64,000 nt of DNA, from assembly GCA_030432025.1 (NCBI GenBank), contig JAUIIA010000009.1, positions 25,188 to 89,187 on the forward strand. Reading direction: 5' to 3'. Made by a program: the position numbers and the translations under genes. This document shows positions 55,333 to 64,000 of the stretch, piece after piece. The stretch is from Alphaproteobacteria bacterium. GTDB taxonomy: Bacteria > Pseudomonadota > Alphaproteobacteria > Micavibrionales > Micavibrionaceae. The stretch's first letter is position 1, and every line of letters begins with the position of its first letter. Below the pieces are notes generated by a model that was not told the origin of the DNA, did no database searches, and saw only the letters and a list, made by a program, of their open reading frames with translations.

Positions 55333-57057
55333 TTAACTTTCGTTATCGTTGGTTTTCTTGAAATCCACGCCGATAAGATCAGAAAGACTGTCTTCGTTCA
55401 CATTATCAATGCGATTCAGCAAACCGTTCATTTCCATCATCATCTTTTCAAGATCAGCACTCACGGCTTTGCTGCCGCCTTCACTGTTACTATTTGCAGC
55501 GAGCATCTGGTTCATCTCTTTTTGCAATTCATTAGAAGAATCAACACCTAAGGAGATTTTTTGCAGACTGCTATTGAGATTGTCGGCCGTCATTCTAAAC
55601 GTATCGGACTGCTGTAAAATCTGGTCATTACCGATTTTTATATTCTCGTCGATATTCTTGATGATATCGGTTTGAAGACTCGAGCTCTGCTCTATACTCG
55701 ATGTTAAGTCGCCGAGATTTTGTTTCAACTCGATATTGCTCTGAACCATGCTGTGATTAGCATCGGTAATACGCTGAATACTGGTTTGGAAAACATCCGC
55801 ATTCTTATCAATCTTAGAAGACATAGAAGATACTTTTTCCAAAACGCTAGGGAAGGTCTTCAACATCGTGTCTGTCGATTGATTATAGTATTCCTGTGAT
55901 ATCGCTTTAAAGCTGGCCATATCCGCTTGTTGTGTTTCCAGTACAGATGCGATACGCGTCATCGTGCTTTGTGCATCAACAGCAGACGCTGCTGCATTCT
56001 CATTCAAGGACTGAATACCTGCTAACAACTCATGCTGGTTACTCTCGATTTTCTCAAGCAATTCACCTGTGTAGTGAGTTTTCTTTAAATGCTCAATCAG
56101 GTTACTGGTCAATGAGCCGATCTTTTTATTCGTTTTAACAGACAGATATACAAAACCGGTAAGCCAGGATTTAAGATCGTCTTCTGTCGCCAGACGCTCG
56201 CCTTTCGGCATAACATCATCACTTGGCTTAAATTTCGGAATACGGTCATCAACCCAACGGCCAACGTTTTCAATAAATTTGTCCTGCGCCCCGCCACACA
56301 TATGATTGAAGAAACCAATCAAAAGCGAGCCGGACAGACCAAAAAGTGAGGAACTAAACGCCAAGCCCATACCTTGCAAAGGTGCAGACAAGCCCGTAAT
56401 AAACCCGGTCATCGCGTTTTCATCGACACTGCCGTCACTGGTTGTGATGCTGGACATTGCGCCCATAGCCTCACCAACCGCATCAATGGTTTTCAAAAGA
56501 CCGAGGAATGTACCGAGCAGTCCGAGCATAACGAGAATACCTGCCATAAAGCCCACATCCGCACGGCGCAAACCAATACGGTAACCGAGCTTGTGCTTAA
56601 TCAGACGGGCATCGTTATCGGTAAAGTTTAAGTGGCCAAAGGTACGGATATTTTCAATCGCGTTATGAAAGTTTTGCGTATCAATCAAATATGCACGCTT
56701 GGAAACGCCCATATGCAATTTGTCGATCACAGCATCAGGGGGATCATCCATTTCAGCCGCGTTCTCAACTTCCTTGATAAAACGCGCCGTTCTGAACAGA
56801 CCGAAGTTATGAATAAACGCCCTGGACAATGCCAAAAGAGCGAGGAAGATAATCAGGCCGTTCAGGAAGATATTGGTGTTAAAATAAACAATCAGCGTGC
56901 TGAGGTTGTAGTAGCAAATACCAATGATCATGCTCGCCAAAAAGAACATCAACGGAGTAATGTAATGGAACAGAGATGTATGGATCACGCCAAAACGACT
57001 GGCGCACTTCTCCTCTCTCTTTTGCTTTAGTTCATCTATTATTTCTATTATAAACAA
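55333..57057 (-). CDS. MotA/TolQ/ExbB-type proton-channel protein with long coiled-coil tail
   Basis: The 574-residue protein has membrane segments near 37-60, 68-88, 170-200 and 225-250, the last two with GILVMLGLLGTFLGLLKTI, the hallmark of the MotA/TolQ/ExbB family, and a cytoplasmic coiled coil of about 280 residues (330-560, many Ser, Gln, Asn, Asp). The start is a TTG at 57057 with no good Shine-Dalgarno, so the N-terminus is uncertain. The protein forms a unit with the MotB-like gene downstream. The long tail is not typical of ExbB or TolQ. Confidence 0.8.
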   Translation of the reverse strand: MFIIEIIDELKQKREEKCASRFGVIHTSLFHYITPLMFFLASMIIGICYYNLSTLIVYFNTNIFLNGLIIFLALLALSRAFIHNFGLFRTARFIKEVENAAEMDDPPDAVIDKLHMGVSKRAYLIDTQNFHNAIENIRTFGHLNFTDNDARLIKHKLGYRIGLRRADVGFMAGILVMLGLLGTFLGLLKTIDAVGEAMGAMSSITTSDGSVDENAMTGFITGLSAPLQGMGLAFSSSLFGLSGSLLIGFFNHMCGGAQDKFIENVGRWVDDRIPKFKPSDDVMPKGERLATEDDLKSWLTGFVYLSVKTNKKIGSLTSNLIEHLKKTHYTGELLEKIESNQHELLAGIQSLNENAAASAVDAQSTMTRIASVLETQQADMASFKAISQEYYNQSTDTMLKTFPSVLEKVSSMSSKIDKNADVFQTSIQRITDANHSMVQSNIELKQNLGDLTSSIEQSSSLQTDIIKNIDENIKIGNDQILQQSDTFRMTADNLNSSLQKISLGVDSSNELQKEMNQMLAANSNSEGGSKAVSADLEKMMMEMNGLLNRIDNVNEDSLSDLIGVDFKKTNDNES

Positions 57058-57072
57058 TGACTTATTCCACTT

Positions 57073-59505
57073 CTAAAAATGGTAATTAACATTCACTGAG
57101 CCGGTATGCCCCGTTAGGTCTTCTTGATAATCGAAATTATAACCCAGTTTACCTGACCATTTGTGATACTCGAAATTCACAGCCAGATCCAAATCAAGGT
57201 TATGGGCCTGAGGATCAAATCCATTCGTTGCAAACTCAGGTGGACCATCCACACCAAGGGCTTGAAAAGACGAAACTGCATTCACTTCATCTTGGATAAC
57301 ATCATAGGAGTAGCCTATGCCGCCTTCAGGCATAATTTTTACTTCATCACCAAAGTCCTGCTTACTCACAACCTTCAGATACGGCCCGATTGTAAGAGCG
57401 TTGAGAGATGATTGACGCACACTCAAACCAGCCCCCTCAGCACCCTCTTCACGGTATTGCTCAAACTCCATGAACGTATAATCAGCTTGAATACTCGGTT
57501 GAACCAAGAGGTCGTCATCAACCATAATATTTTTACCGAAAGCACCGCTCAGAGCTATTTGCTCGGCATCATACTGGGATTCACCGGCCAAAGATGTGCC
57601 ACCGATATTGGAACGACGGCCGGAAATATCACTCATAGCGTATGAAAAGATGCCGTTGAAGTAATAGTCGCTATCGAAATGATAGGCGCTGTAAATACTT
57701 GCCTGATACGTCTGCACTTCAGAGTTCGTGTTGTTCAGATCACTCGAATTGATGTCGGTATCGGCATATGTCAACGCAGCCCCGAGTGTCAGCTTCTCAT
57801 GGATATCGCCCGTATCAACGCCGAAGGTAATGCCCGAGCCATCAACATCATATGATGACAGCCCATCACGTGCGCCTTGTTCCGCAGTTGTTGTAAAGGC
57901 CTGCGTCCAGATTTGAACACCGGTATCGCCACCCTCATCCTTGTAATATTGCACTTCCTCGTAATTATAAGCATTGCTCTCGGTATTACGATTACGCGCC
58001 TCAAGATATCGTCTTCTGCGTTCAGCTAATTCACGAGTTCTGTTCGGAACGACTGACGGGGTGGAATATGTGTTTGAAGCCGTTTCATATGTGTCCCCAC
58101 CGGCCGCAGGTTCAATGGCGGTCAAACGAACAAACTTGCGCGGCTGCGCCGCGGGCTGCTGATAACGGCTGCTGGTCGTGATTGTACGGCGCTTCTGGGG
58201 TGCAGGCGAAGAAACACTCCTGACTGACGGAAATTTCGTTCTGAACGTACTCATTCTATCGTGAATAAGTCTCGATGTTCGCTCATGGACCAATCTGGCT
58301 GATATAGCAGAACTGCCATCTGTAGGCGGTTGCGTGGATTCCAACAGGGCATTAAATTGCTCGCCCGAAGACGCATTGAGCAAATTATTCTGTATTGCTT
58401 GAATATTCGGATCAGCCTGCCCGTCCATCTGCGTCAAAATCATGTCAGCGGAATTGAGATTATTGCTGCTATCCGTTGCCTGTTCGAAAGACAGACGAGA
58501 AACATTCAAATCGAGATTGCTACCCGATGGTGTAAATGAAAAGTCATAAAGAAAGTTATTGTCTATAATCACCGGCGCGGTTGTAGCACCACCATTCCCG
58601 ATGAAGGTCGCCGTTAGCGTTTCATTCACAAGCGTTTCACTACCGGCTTCAATGTTAAAGCTGACGGTGTCATTGCTAAAATCAACCGGGCCACCGTTCT
58701 GAATATTCACAGATCCAATAGCGGTGGTACCACTATTGCGGCTAATACCCATCTGGAAACTACCGCCATCTGCATCGGTAACATATGTATCTGCAGTGAT
58801 CGCGTCATTAGAATCCAGAGATAGAGTACCATCCAGATCCAGAGCACCACTGGAAGTTATACTCCTGCTTGTGTTGAGTGTAGCACCATCTGCGATGTTC
58901 AAACCGCCGATCGGCGTAACGTTACCGACAGGCTGGTTAATATTTGTTGTGCCACTAATTACGTTCACGGTAACACTTTGAATGGCTCCGTTCGCCTCAA
59001 TCGTGCCACCCAAACCATCAGCACCGAAATTAACATTATCGCCATTATTACCGTCGATCACGCCCGTAAAGGACGAACCATTGTTAAAATTAAGCGTTTC
59101 CCCGCCATCGCCCGCACCAAGGTCGATATCCGCGCCATCATTATTGGTCAGGATCGGCGCAAAGGTTGTCCACGTATCGCCGTCACCGATAACGAGATTA
59201 TCAATGGTCGTATTACTACCGATAGCTTCGTTTTGAATAACGGTCACACCGCCGCTGTTGGTCTGAACCGTACCGTCACCGGCAGCGGTAGAACCGTCAA
59301 TTGTGTGATTGATAGAAATATTGGCACCGGTCGTCAGCACAATACCGTTATCAATCGTCAACGGGGCTGTCGTGTCTTCATCAATAGTACAGTTCGCTCC
59401 GGGCAATGTTCCTGTACAATCCTCCGCCCATGCGGAAGCACTGTACGCCGTAGAGCACATCAAACTTACTACTAAAATACTGTTTTTAAATGCCTTGAGG
59501 GTCAT
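57073..59505 (-). CDS. Autotransporter outer-membrane beta-barrel protein
   Basis: The 810-residue protein has a signal peptide (cleavage near AWA), a passenger rich in N, D, T and G (about 28-400) as in beta-helical adhesins, a linker region with polybasic and glutamine-rich text (RRRRYLEARNRNTESN), and a C-terminal autotransporter beta-barrel (about 540-810) ending in the aromatic VNVNYHF signature. It is embedded in the T1SS locus between HlyD and the proton-channel protein. Autotransporters normally use the Bam machinery, so its place here is unusual. Confidence 0.85.
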   Translation of the reverse strand: MTLKAFKNSILVVSLMCSTAYSASAWAEDCTGTLPGANCTIDEDTTAPLTIDNGIVLTTGANISINHTIDGSTAAGDGTVQTNSGGVTVIQNEAIGSNTTIDNLVIGDGDTWTTFAPILTNNDGADIDLGAGDGGETLNFNNGSSFTGVIDGNNGDNVNFGADGLGGTIEANGAIQSVTVNVISGTTNINQPVGNVTPIGGLNIADGATLNTSRSITSSGALDLDGTLSLDSNDAITADTYVTDADGGSFQMGISRNSGTTAIGSVNIQNGGPVDFSNDTVSFNIEAGSETLVNETLTATFIGNGGATTAPVIIDNNFLYDFSFTPSGSNLDLNVSRLSFEQATDSSNNLNSADMILTQMDGQADPNIQAIQNNLLNASSGEQFNALLESTQPPTDGSSAISARLVHERTSRLIHDRMSTFRTKFPSVRSVSSPAPQKRRTITTSSRYQQPAAQPRKFVRLTAIEPAAGGDTYETASNTYSTPSVVPNRTRELAERRRRYLEARNRNTESNAYNYEEVQYYKDEGGDTGVQIWTQAFTTTAEQGARDGLSSYDVDGSGITFGVDTGDIHEKLTLGAALTYADTDINSSDLNNTNSEVQTYQASIYSAYHFDSDYYFNGIFSYAMSDISGRRSNIGGTSLAGESQYDAEQIALSGAFGKNIMVDDDLLVQPSIQADYTFMEFEQYREEGAEGAGLSVRQSSLNALTIGPYLKVVSKQDFGDEVKIMPEGGIGYSYDVIQDEVNAVSSFQALGVDGPPEFATNGFDPQAHNLDLDLAVNFEYHKWSGKLGYNFDYQEDLTGHTGSVNVNYHF

Positions 59506-59602
59506 AATTCAGGCTTAGGGAAAGTGTAAAAACTCATCTCTATACTAGACTAAAAGACAAGGGCGATCAATCGGCAAAAATGTGCAAAAACGCAGAATTA
59601 CG

Positions 59603-60880
59603 CTATTTTTCGCGCAGTGCGTTATTTCGTATGTTCCAGAACGGCTTCAGGATTGCGTATAATACGGAAATTTCACCCACTATGATGTTTACTTCCGCCG
59701 TCATGCCGGGGAACACGGGCTTATCGCTACCGAAATCGGATTTATCCAACGAGGTGCGGATCTGGTAATATTCCTGGTTCTGGTTATCGATGAAACTATT
59801 CGCACTGATATAGGTCAGCTCCCCTTCAATGCCGCCATACAGCGTATAATCATACGCCGTGATAACCGCCACTACGGGCAAGCCCGGCCAGATTTTTCCG
59901 CGGTCATTCGTCGAGATCCGTCCCTCGACAATGAGTTGCTCATTGATCGGAATAATTTCAGCAAGCTTTCCACCGGGCTGGATAATTCCACCGATGGTAT
60001 TGATCGCAATGTCATTCACAATACCGTTAACGGGACTTGTGATCGCGGTTCTATCAACCTCATCCTGATATGATTCAAGACGCTCAGCCAGTTTTTTAAT
60101 CTCGACTTTAACCTTGTTTAATTCTTCGCCGTTTTCAGTGAAATATTTCTGGCGCGTTTCTTCCATGACATTTGTCAGCTCGGAAAGCTCACTCTTCGTG
60201 ATCGGTATCTCTTTTTCGGCCTGCTCCAGCTTGGTTTCGAAGTTTCTTACCTCACTCAAACTATCCAGATATTGGGTACGCGAAACAGCTCCTTTTTTGC
60301 GCAACCGCAACTTGATATCCAACTGTTCCTTGGCAACCGCCAGCTCCTTTGTAAGGTTCGCAGTCGTCGCATTCAACTCATCCAGTTTCAGAACTTTCTG
60401 GCGCAGCTGTTGCTCCAACCCCTGCATACTCTGATTAAACTCGGACCGCTTAGAGAGAAAAATCATATTTTCCGAACGAATAATATCCGCATAGTCATCT
60501 TCAAGATCTTCAGAAAACTCCAGCTCATTTTTATCATCCAACTCAGCTTCAAGACGAAGCTTCTTAACCCGCAACGCATTCAGCTCAATTCTCAGCTCCT
60601 GCTCTTCGGATTCAGCGCGTTGGTTTTTGATGTAGAAAAGCACATCGCCTTGGTCGACGGTCTGGCCTTCGGTTACCAGAATTTCATTGATAATCCCGCC
60701 TTCCAAATGCTGGATAATCTTGGAATCACCAGCCGGAATAACTCGACCCGATGCACGCACGCGCTCGTCAATTGTCGTTAGAGAGGCCCACGCAAAAAAC
60801 ACGACAACGCAAATAACGCCCGTATACAGAACCGTTCTGTAAGACCACTGACCATCAATTTTTTCAAAATTCACATCCAT
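59603..60880 (-). CDS. HlyD-family type I secretion periplasmic adaptor
   Basis: The 425-residue protein has one N-terminal membrane helix (TVLYTGVICVVVFFAWASL), a lipoyl-like half-motif (VIPAGDSKIIQHLEGGIINEILVTEGQ), a long coiled coil, and the beta-barrel and C-terminal strands common to HlyD/LapC. It bridges the inner-membrane ABC exporter and the TolC channel. It is 3 nt from the ATPase gene, so the exporter and adaptor are co-transcribed and coupled. Confidence 0.94.
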   Translation of the reverse strand: MDVNFEKIDGQWSYRTVLYTGVICVVVFFAWASLTTIDERVRASGRVIPAGDSKIIQHLEGGIINEILVTEGQTVDQGDVLFYIKNQRAESEEQELRIELNALRVKKLRLEAELDDKNELEFSEDLEDDYADIIRSENMIFLSKRSEFNQSMQGLEQQLRQKVLKLDELNATTANLTKELAVAKEQLDIKLRLRKKGAVSRTQYLDSLSEVRNFETKLEQAEKEIPITKSELSELTNVMEETRQKYFTENGEELNKVKVEIKKLAERLESYQDEVDRTAITSPVNGIVNDIAINTIGGIIQPGGKLAEIIPINEQLIVEGRISTNDRGKIWPGLPVVAVITAYDYTLYGGIEGELTYISANSFIDNQNQEYYQIRTSLDKSDFGSDKPVFPGMTAEVNIIVGEISVLYAILKPFWNIRNNALREK

Positions 60881-60883
60881 GGC

Positions 60884-62971
60884 CTACCCCGACAACTTCT
60901 TGAGAATTTCATCTTTAGGGCCATCAGCCACAATCGTCCCGCCATTCATCAGAACCAGACGATCAACCAGAGACAACAGACTGGTTCGGTGCGTGATCAT
61001 GATGAAGTTACGATCGGCGATATACTCTTTCAGCTTCACCTGAATGTAGTTTTCCAACATCGTATCCATGCCGGTTGTCGGCTCGTCGAAAATCAAAATC
61101 TGCGGATCGCAGACTATGGCCCGCGCCAAAGAAAGCGCCTGCTTCTGCCCGCCGGAAAGATGACACCCGCCCTCCCCGACATCCATATCTATGCCTTGCG
61201 CATTGGTTTTCAAAACGGTGAGCAAGCCCGACACATCCAACGCCTGCTCAAGTGCATTTTTGGTAATGTTCTCACGACCTAAAGTGATGTTGTAAAGAAC
61301 TGAACCACGGAAGAAGAACGGGTCCTGTGGTGCATAGGAAATCGTATCCCGCAACTCACCTTCGGAAATCGCATCATACGCATAATTATCCAGCAAAACC
61401 GAACCCTGTTGTGGCTTCAACAGTCCCGCCATAACTTTGACCAAAGTGGTTTTACCCGCAGCGGTTTGCCCGATGATACCGACCTTTTCACCTGATGTGA
61501 TGGTCAGGTTGGCGTTCTTCACCGCCGCTTTATTCTCGTCGTCTTCGTAGCTGTAGCTCATATTGCGCAGCTGGATATTGCCTTCGAATGGTCCTTTGGT
61601 GGCTTTCAAAACATCGCTGAAAGCCTGATGCGGATATTTGAAAATACGGTCGATCGCGACGAGCAAATCATGTGACTGCTTCAACCGCGCCAGCAAGGAC
61701 GACAAATTCAAAATCGGTGCAATCACGCGCGATGACAAAATCGTACAGGCAATCAATCCCCCGATTGTCAGGTTTTCGTCCTGAATTTCATACACTCCGA
61801 AATAAACGACCAGCACATGCGAGAACTGACTCAGCATGAAGGTAAAAGTCGAAACGGCACCGATGATAAAATTATTTCTGCGCGTAACTCGCGACGCCCT
61901 GCTCACACTATTATTCCAATGGAACAAACGGTTCGTATCCGCATTGAACATTTTCAATGTCTGAATACCGGACAAGGTTTCAACCAGAAAACTCACCTTC
62001 TTTTGCGTCGCCGAAAAATACTCTTCCGATATACGGCTGATCGGCAAATGTGCAAAGAAATTCACGGCCAGAATGATCACCGCCATCACCAAGGGGATCA
62101 GCGCCAAAACAGGCGAAAGGAAGTAGATGATCAAAATAAACAACAATATGAACGGGATATCGATCAAAGTTGGCACAAGCTTGCCCGCATAGAATTCACG
62201 GATCGATTGCAGCTCCCTAAACAGGTTACTCTGCTCTCCTACAGATAAAGGCAACGCATTGTTTTCTATTTTCACCAGGCGCTGCATCAGTTTAAGGTCG
62301 TAGTCATTACTCAACCGCTCAGCCAATCTTTCCAAGATATAGCTACGTATCGTTTTGAAAATAAAATCAAAGCTGAGAGCGAAGATCACACCAAGAGTGA
62401 GAACGATTAAAGTCTCCTTGGCGAAGTTCAAAATGACTCTGTCGTATACATTCAAAGAGTAAATCGGCAACGCCAAAACGAACAGATTTATAAAAATCGA
62501 TGCGGCCAGAATTTCGTAATAACTCTGTCTGAAATAGATAATCGGTGCCCAAAACCAGTCCAAAGCGTGTGATTGCACGATGTGATCGGTATGCGCAGAG
62601 ACTTCATCATGCGGCCCACCAAGAATGGTGATTAAGTGCCCGGTATATTTTTGTTTTTTCGGTTTAGGAGATGACGCTTGTTCATCAGAGAGATCAGGAA
62701 TAGTCAGCTGGAACTGTTCATCAACCCTTGTGATAATCGGGTTGTCTTCTACCCCGACTTTCTTTCTTTTTAAATATGAAGATTTCACCTTAAACCCAAG
62801 AGATTCAAGAATAATATGAAGCTTTCGCTCTTCCGTTTCATCAGGCGACAACGTCAAATTATTGATCGCCTTTTCAGTATCCAGAGTAAGGTTATAATGC
62901 AGCTTGAGCTGCTCTACGACGTCGTAGATGCTCTCATCAACTTTATAAATTTTTTCCGAATTCTGGTTCAT
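60884..62971 (-). CDS. Type I secretion ABC exporter (HlyB/LapB type)
   Basis: The 695-residue protein has an N-terminal C39-like domain that lacks the catalytic Cys (starting SIYDVVEQLKLHYNLTLDTEKAINNL), a six-helix ABC membrane domain, and a nucleotide-binding domain with Walker A GIIGQTAAGKTTLVK, the signature LSGGQKQALSLARA, and Walker B ILIFDEPTTGMD. It energises export of an RTX substrate, most likely the protein encoded beside it. It matches the LssB/LapB subfamily. The RTX gene lies 107 nt upstream. Confidence 0.94.
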   Translation of the reverse strand: MNQNSEKIYKVDESIYDVVEQLKLHYNLTLDTEKAINNLTLSPDETEERKLHIILESLGFKVKSSYLKRKKVGVEDNPIITRVDEQFQLTIPDLSDEQASSPKPKKQKYTGHLITILGGPHDEVSAHTDHIVQSHALDWFWAPIIYFRQSYYEILAASIFINLFVLALPIYSLNVYDRVILNFAKETLIVLTLGVIFALSFDFIFKTIRSYILERLAERLSNDYDLKLMQRLVKIENNALPLSVGEQSNLFRELQSIREFYAGKLVPTLIDIPFILLFILIIYFLSPVLALIPLVMAVIILAVNFFAHLPISRISEEYFSATQKKVSFLVETLSGIQTLKMFNADTNRLFHWNNSVSRASRVTRRNNFIIGAVSTFTFMLSQFSHVLVVYFGVYEIQDENLTIGGLIACTILSSRVIAPILNLSSLLARLKQSHDLLVAIDRIFKYPHQAFSDVLKATKGPFEGNIQLRNMSYSYEDDENKAAVKNANLTITSGEKVGIIGQTAAGKTTLVKVMAGLLKPQQGSVLLDNYAYDAISEGELRDTISYAPQDPFFFRGSVLYNITLGRENITKNALEQALDVSGLLTVLKTNAQGIDMDVGEGGCHLSGGQKQALSLARAIVCDPQILIFDEPTTGMDTMLENYIQVKLKEYIADRNFIMITHRTSLLSLVDRLVLMNGGTIVADGPKDEILKKLSG

Positions 62972-63078
62972 GAACGTGATAAGCCGAGTAAGTTACAGCA
63001 AAGAAGTGTAACAAAAAATCCTGTTATTCCATATATTTAAAACGCAGTAAGAAAATGTGAAGTGTGCAGGTAGATCCC

Positions 63079-64000
63079 CTAGGCGACCACTTCAATCACC
63101 AAGCGGGTGCCGTCTGTCCAGTCGACTGTTCTCGTATCGCCAATAGTTGTACCTGTACCGGAGTCCATGAAGGAGCTGGTTTCACCGGACTGATCAAGGA
63201 AACCGAAGTCGGTCCACGCGATTGTCGCACTATCAATGAAGATCGAGAGTGTACCATTATCGATACCGACGATGGACGCAATCTCGTCATTACCAATGTC
63301 AAATGTGTCGCCGCCAGCAATGTCTGTACTACTGAAGTCCAACTCTTCGATATTAGTGAACAAAGATGCGAAGCTTGCGCCGTCCTGACCAACGCCGAGT
63401 GTGCCGTTCACACCTGAAACTGTGTCTGTGCCCGCACCGCCATCGATGCTGTCAAAATCACCGAACGAGCCAACATCAATGTTGATGCTGTCATCGTTAC
63501 CTGAAAGCACGAAGTCCTCGATATTAGAAACAGTGTCCGTGCCGCCGCTATTAGTAATGGACACATTACCTGCGCTGACAAAATCTGCGGACGTAATCTG
63601 GCTGGCGCCTGCGTAGCTCAGCATATCACCGCCTGTTTCGCCGCCTGTACCGCCGTCAATAACATCATCACCATCACTATCGGAGAATATATCATCGCCG
63701 CTACCACCGTTGAGCGTATCATTACCCGTACCACCATTCAGCGTATCATCACCCAGACCGCCATTGATGGTACGACCTGTGTTGTCATTCGTAATAACAT
63801 CATTTCCGGTCGTGCCATTCACAACCTGAATGTTACTCAACGACCCGACTGTATTCAGATCCGATGTACCGCTATTCAACAGCTCGAGTGTGTTGGTGCC
63901 TGTACCGCCGTCGATATTATCCGTACCGCCTGTCGCCAGGTTGATGCGGAACGTATCATCTCCCGCTTCACCATTCAGCGTGTCGTTACCAGTACCGCCG
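63079..64000 (-). CDS. RTX-type calcium-binding secreted protein, 3' part
   Basis: The reading frame is open to the edge of the window, so only the C-terminal 307 codons or so are seen. Nonapeptide RTX repeats (GGLGDDTLN, GGTGNDTLN, GGSGDDIF) lie around 63700-63770, with further ones at the edge, and a beta-rich C-terminal region ends in TRLVIEVVA, the unprocessed export signal region expected for a T1SS substrate. It is almost certainly the cargo of the adjacent exporter and may be a large adhesin; the size of the missing part is unknown. Confidence 0.9.
   Translation of the reverse strand, partial: GGTGNDTLNGEAGDDTFRINLATGGTDNIDGGTGTNTLELLNSGTSDLNTVGSLSNIQVVNGTTGNDVITNDNTGRTINGGLGDDTLNGGTGNDTLNGGSGDDIFSDSDGDDVIDGGTGGETGGDMLSYAGASQITSADFVSAGNVSITNSGGTDTVSNIEDFVLSGNDDSINIDVGSFGDFDSIDGGAGTDTVSGVNGTLGVGQDGASFASLFTNIEELDFSSTDIAGGDTFDIGNDEIASIVGIDNGTLSIFIDSATIAWTDFGFLDQSGETSSFMDSGTGTTIGDTRTVDWTDGTRLVIEVVA

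Noticed and set aside
63700..64000. Tandem repeats at the window end as a CRISPR or microsatellite
   Set aside because: The repeats encode RTX nonapeptides in an open frame, so they are protein repeats and not an array.

Overview
The window reads as a chromosomal segment of a Gram-negative, probably alphaproteobacterial, organism of middling GC content. The grounds are gene content and general resemblance: glutathione-dependent formaldehyde detoxification, a cyanide-insensitive-type cytochrome bd oxidase with a DUF2474-like third subunit, TadE/TadG-like genes, RTX type I secretion, the YeaG-YeaH-SpoVR stress trio and a lone DotI/IcmL-like protein. A Micavibrio-like lineage would fit, but that is inference. 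No rRNA, tRNA, CRISPR array, transposase or integrase was seen.

Layout. 0-5.6 kb: a coiled-coil protein fragment, purT, a DotI/IcmL-like membrane protein, then a CPA2 antiporter translationally coupled to frmA and fghA. 5.5-11.6 kb (minus strand): exosortase, a VIT/VWA protein with a PEP-CTERM tail, a response regulator and a histidine kinase, with ATGA overlaps at both ends of the set. This mirrors the proteobacterial dedicated sortase system with an exosortase in place of the sortase. 11.8-13.9 kb: a soluble PAS chemoreceptor and a YgjV-like membrane protein. 13.9-19.8 kb: an AT-rich block of little-known secreted and membrane proteins whose gene starts share a GATAA...TATGGAAA pattern. 19.8-23.6 kb: a lipoprotein, a repeat-bearing secreted protein and a Sel1-repeat membrane protein, flanked by two near-identical 47-nt terminator repeats.

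23.6-26.7 kb: a TetR regulator faces an operon (a short ORF with an in-frame TGA, an AhpD-like protein, an alpha/beta hydrolase, an NTF2-like protein) across three ACCGATCGGT-type operators. 26.7-31.4 kb: a Kef-type antiporter with an RCK domain and an operon of zinc alcohol dehydrogenase, periplasmic cupin, PptA-like tautomerase and AraC regulator. 31.4-36.1 kb: unrecognised proteins, including a three-gene unit around a 1010-residue protein with a toxin-like N-terminus. 36.2-39.8 kb: ArsR regulator, cydA, cydB, a 51-residue third subunit and a YgaP-type rhodanese, which together suggest sulfide response.

39.8-45.2 kb: prkA(yeaG)-yeaH-spoVR(ycgB). 45.6-49.9 kb: a zinc uptake set (His-rich protein, outer membrane porin-like protein, znuA, znuB) with no znuC in the window. 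50-53.4 kb: an SDR enzyme, a frameshifted TadG-like gene and two TadE-like genes. 53.4-64 kb: a type I secretion locus holding an RTX protein (cut by the window end), the ABC exporter, the HlyD adaptor, an autotransporter, a MotA/ExbB-like and a MotB-like pair, and TolC. The motor-like pair and the autotransporter inside one T1SS operon are the most unusual arrangement, together with the exosortase cluster and the TGA-interrupted ORF.
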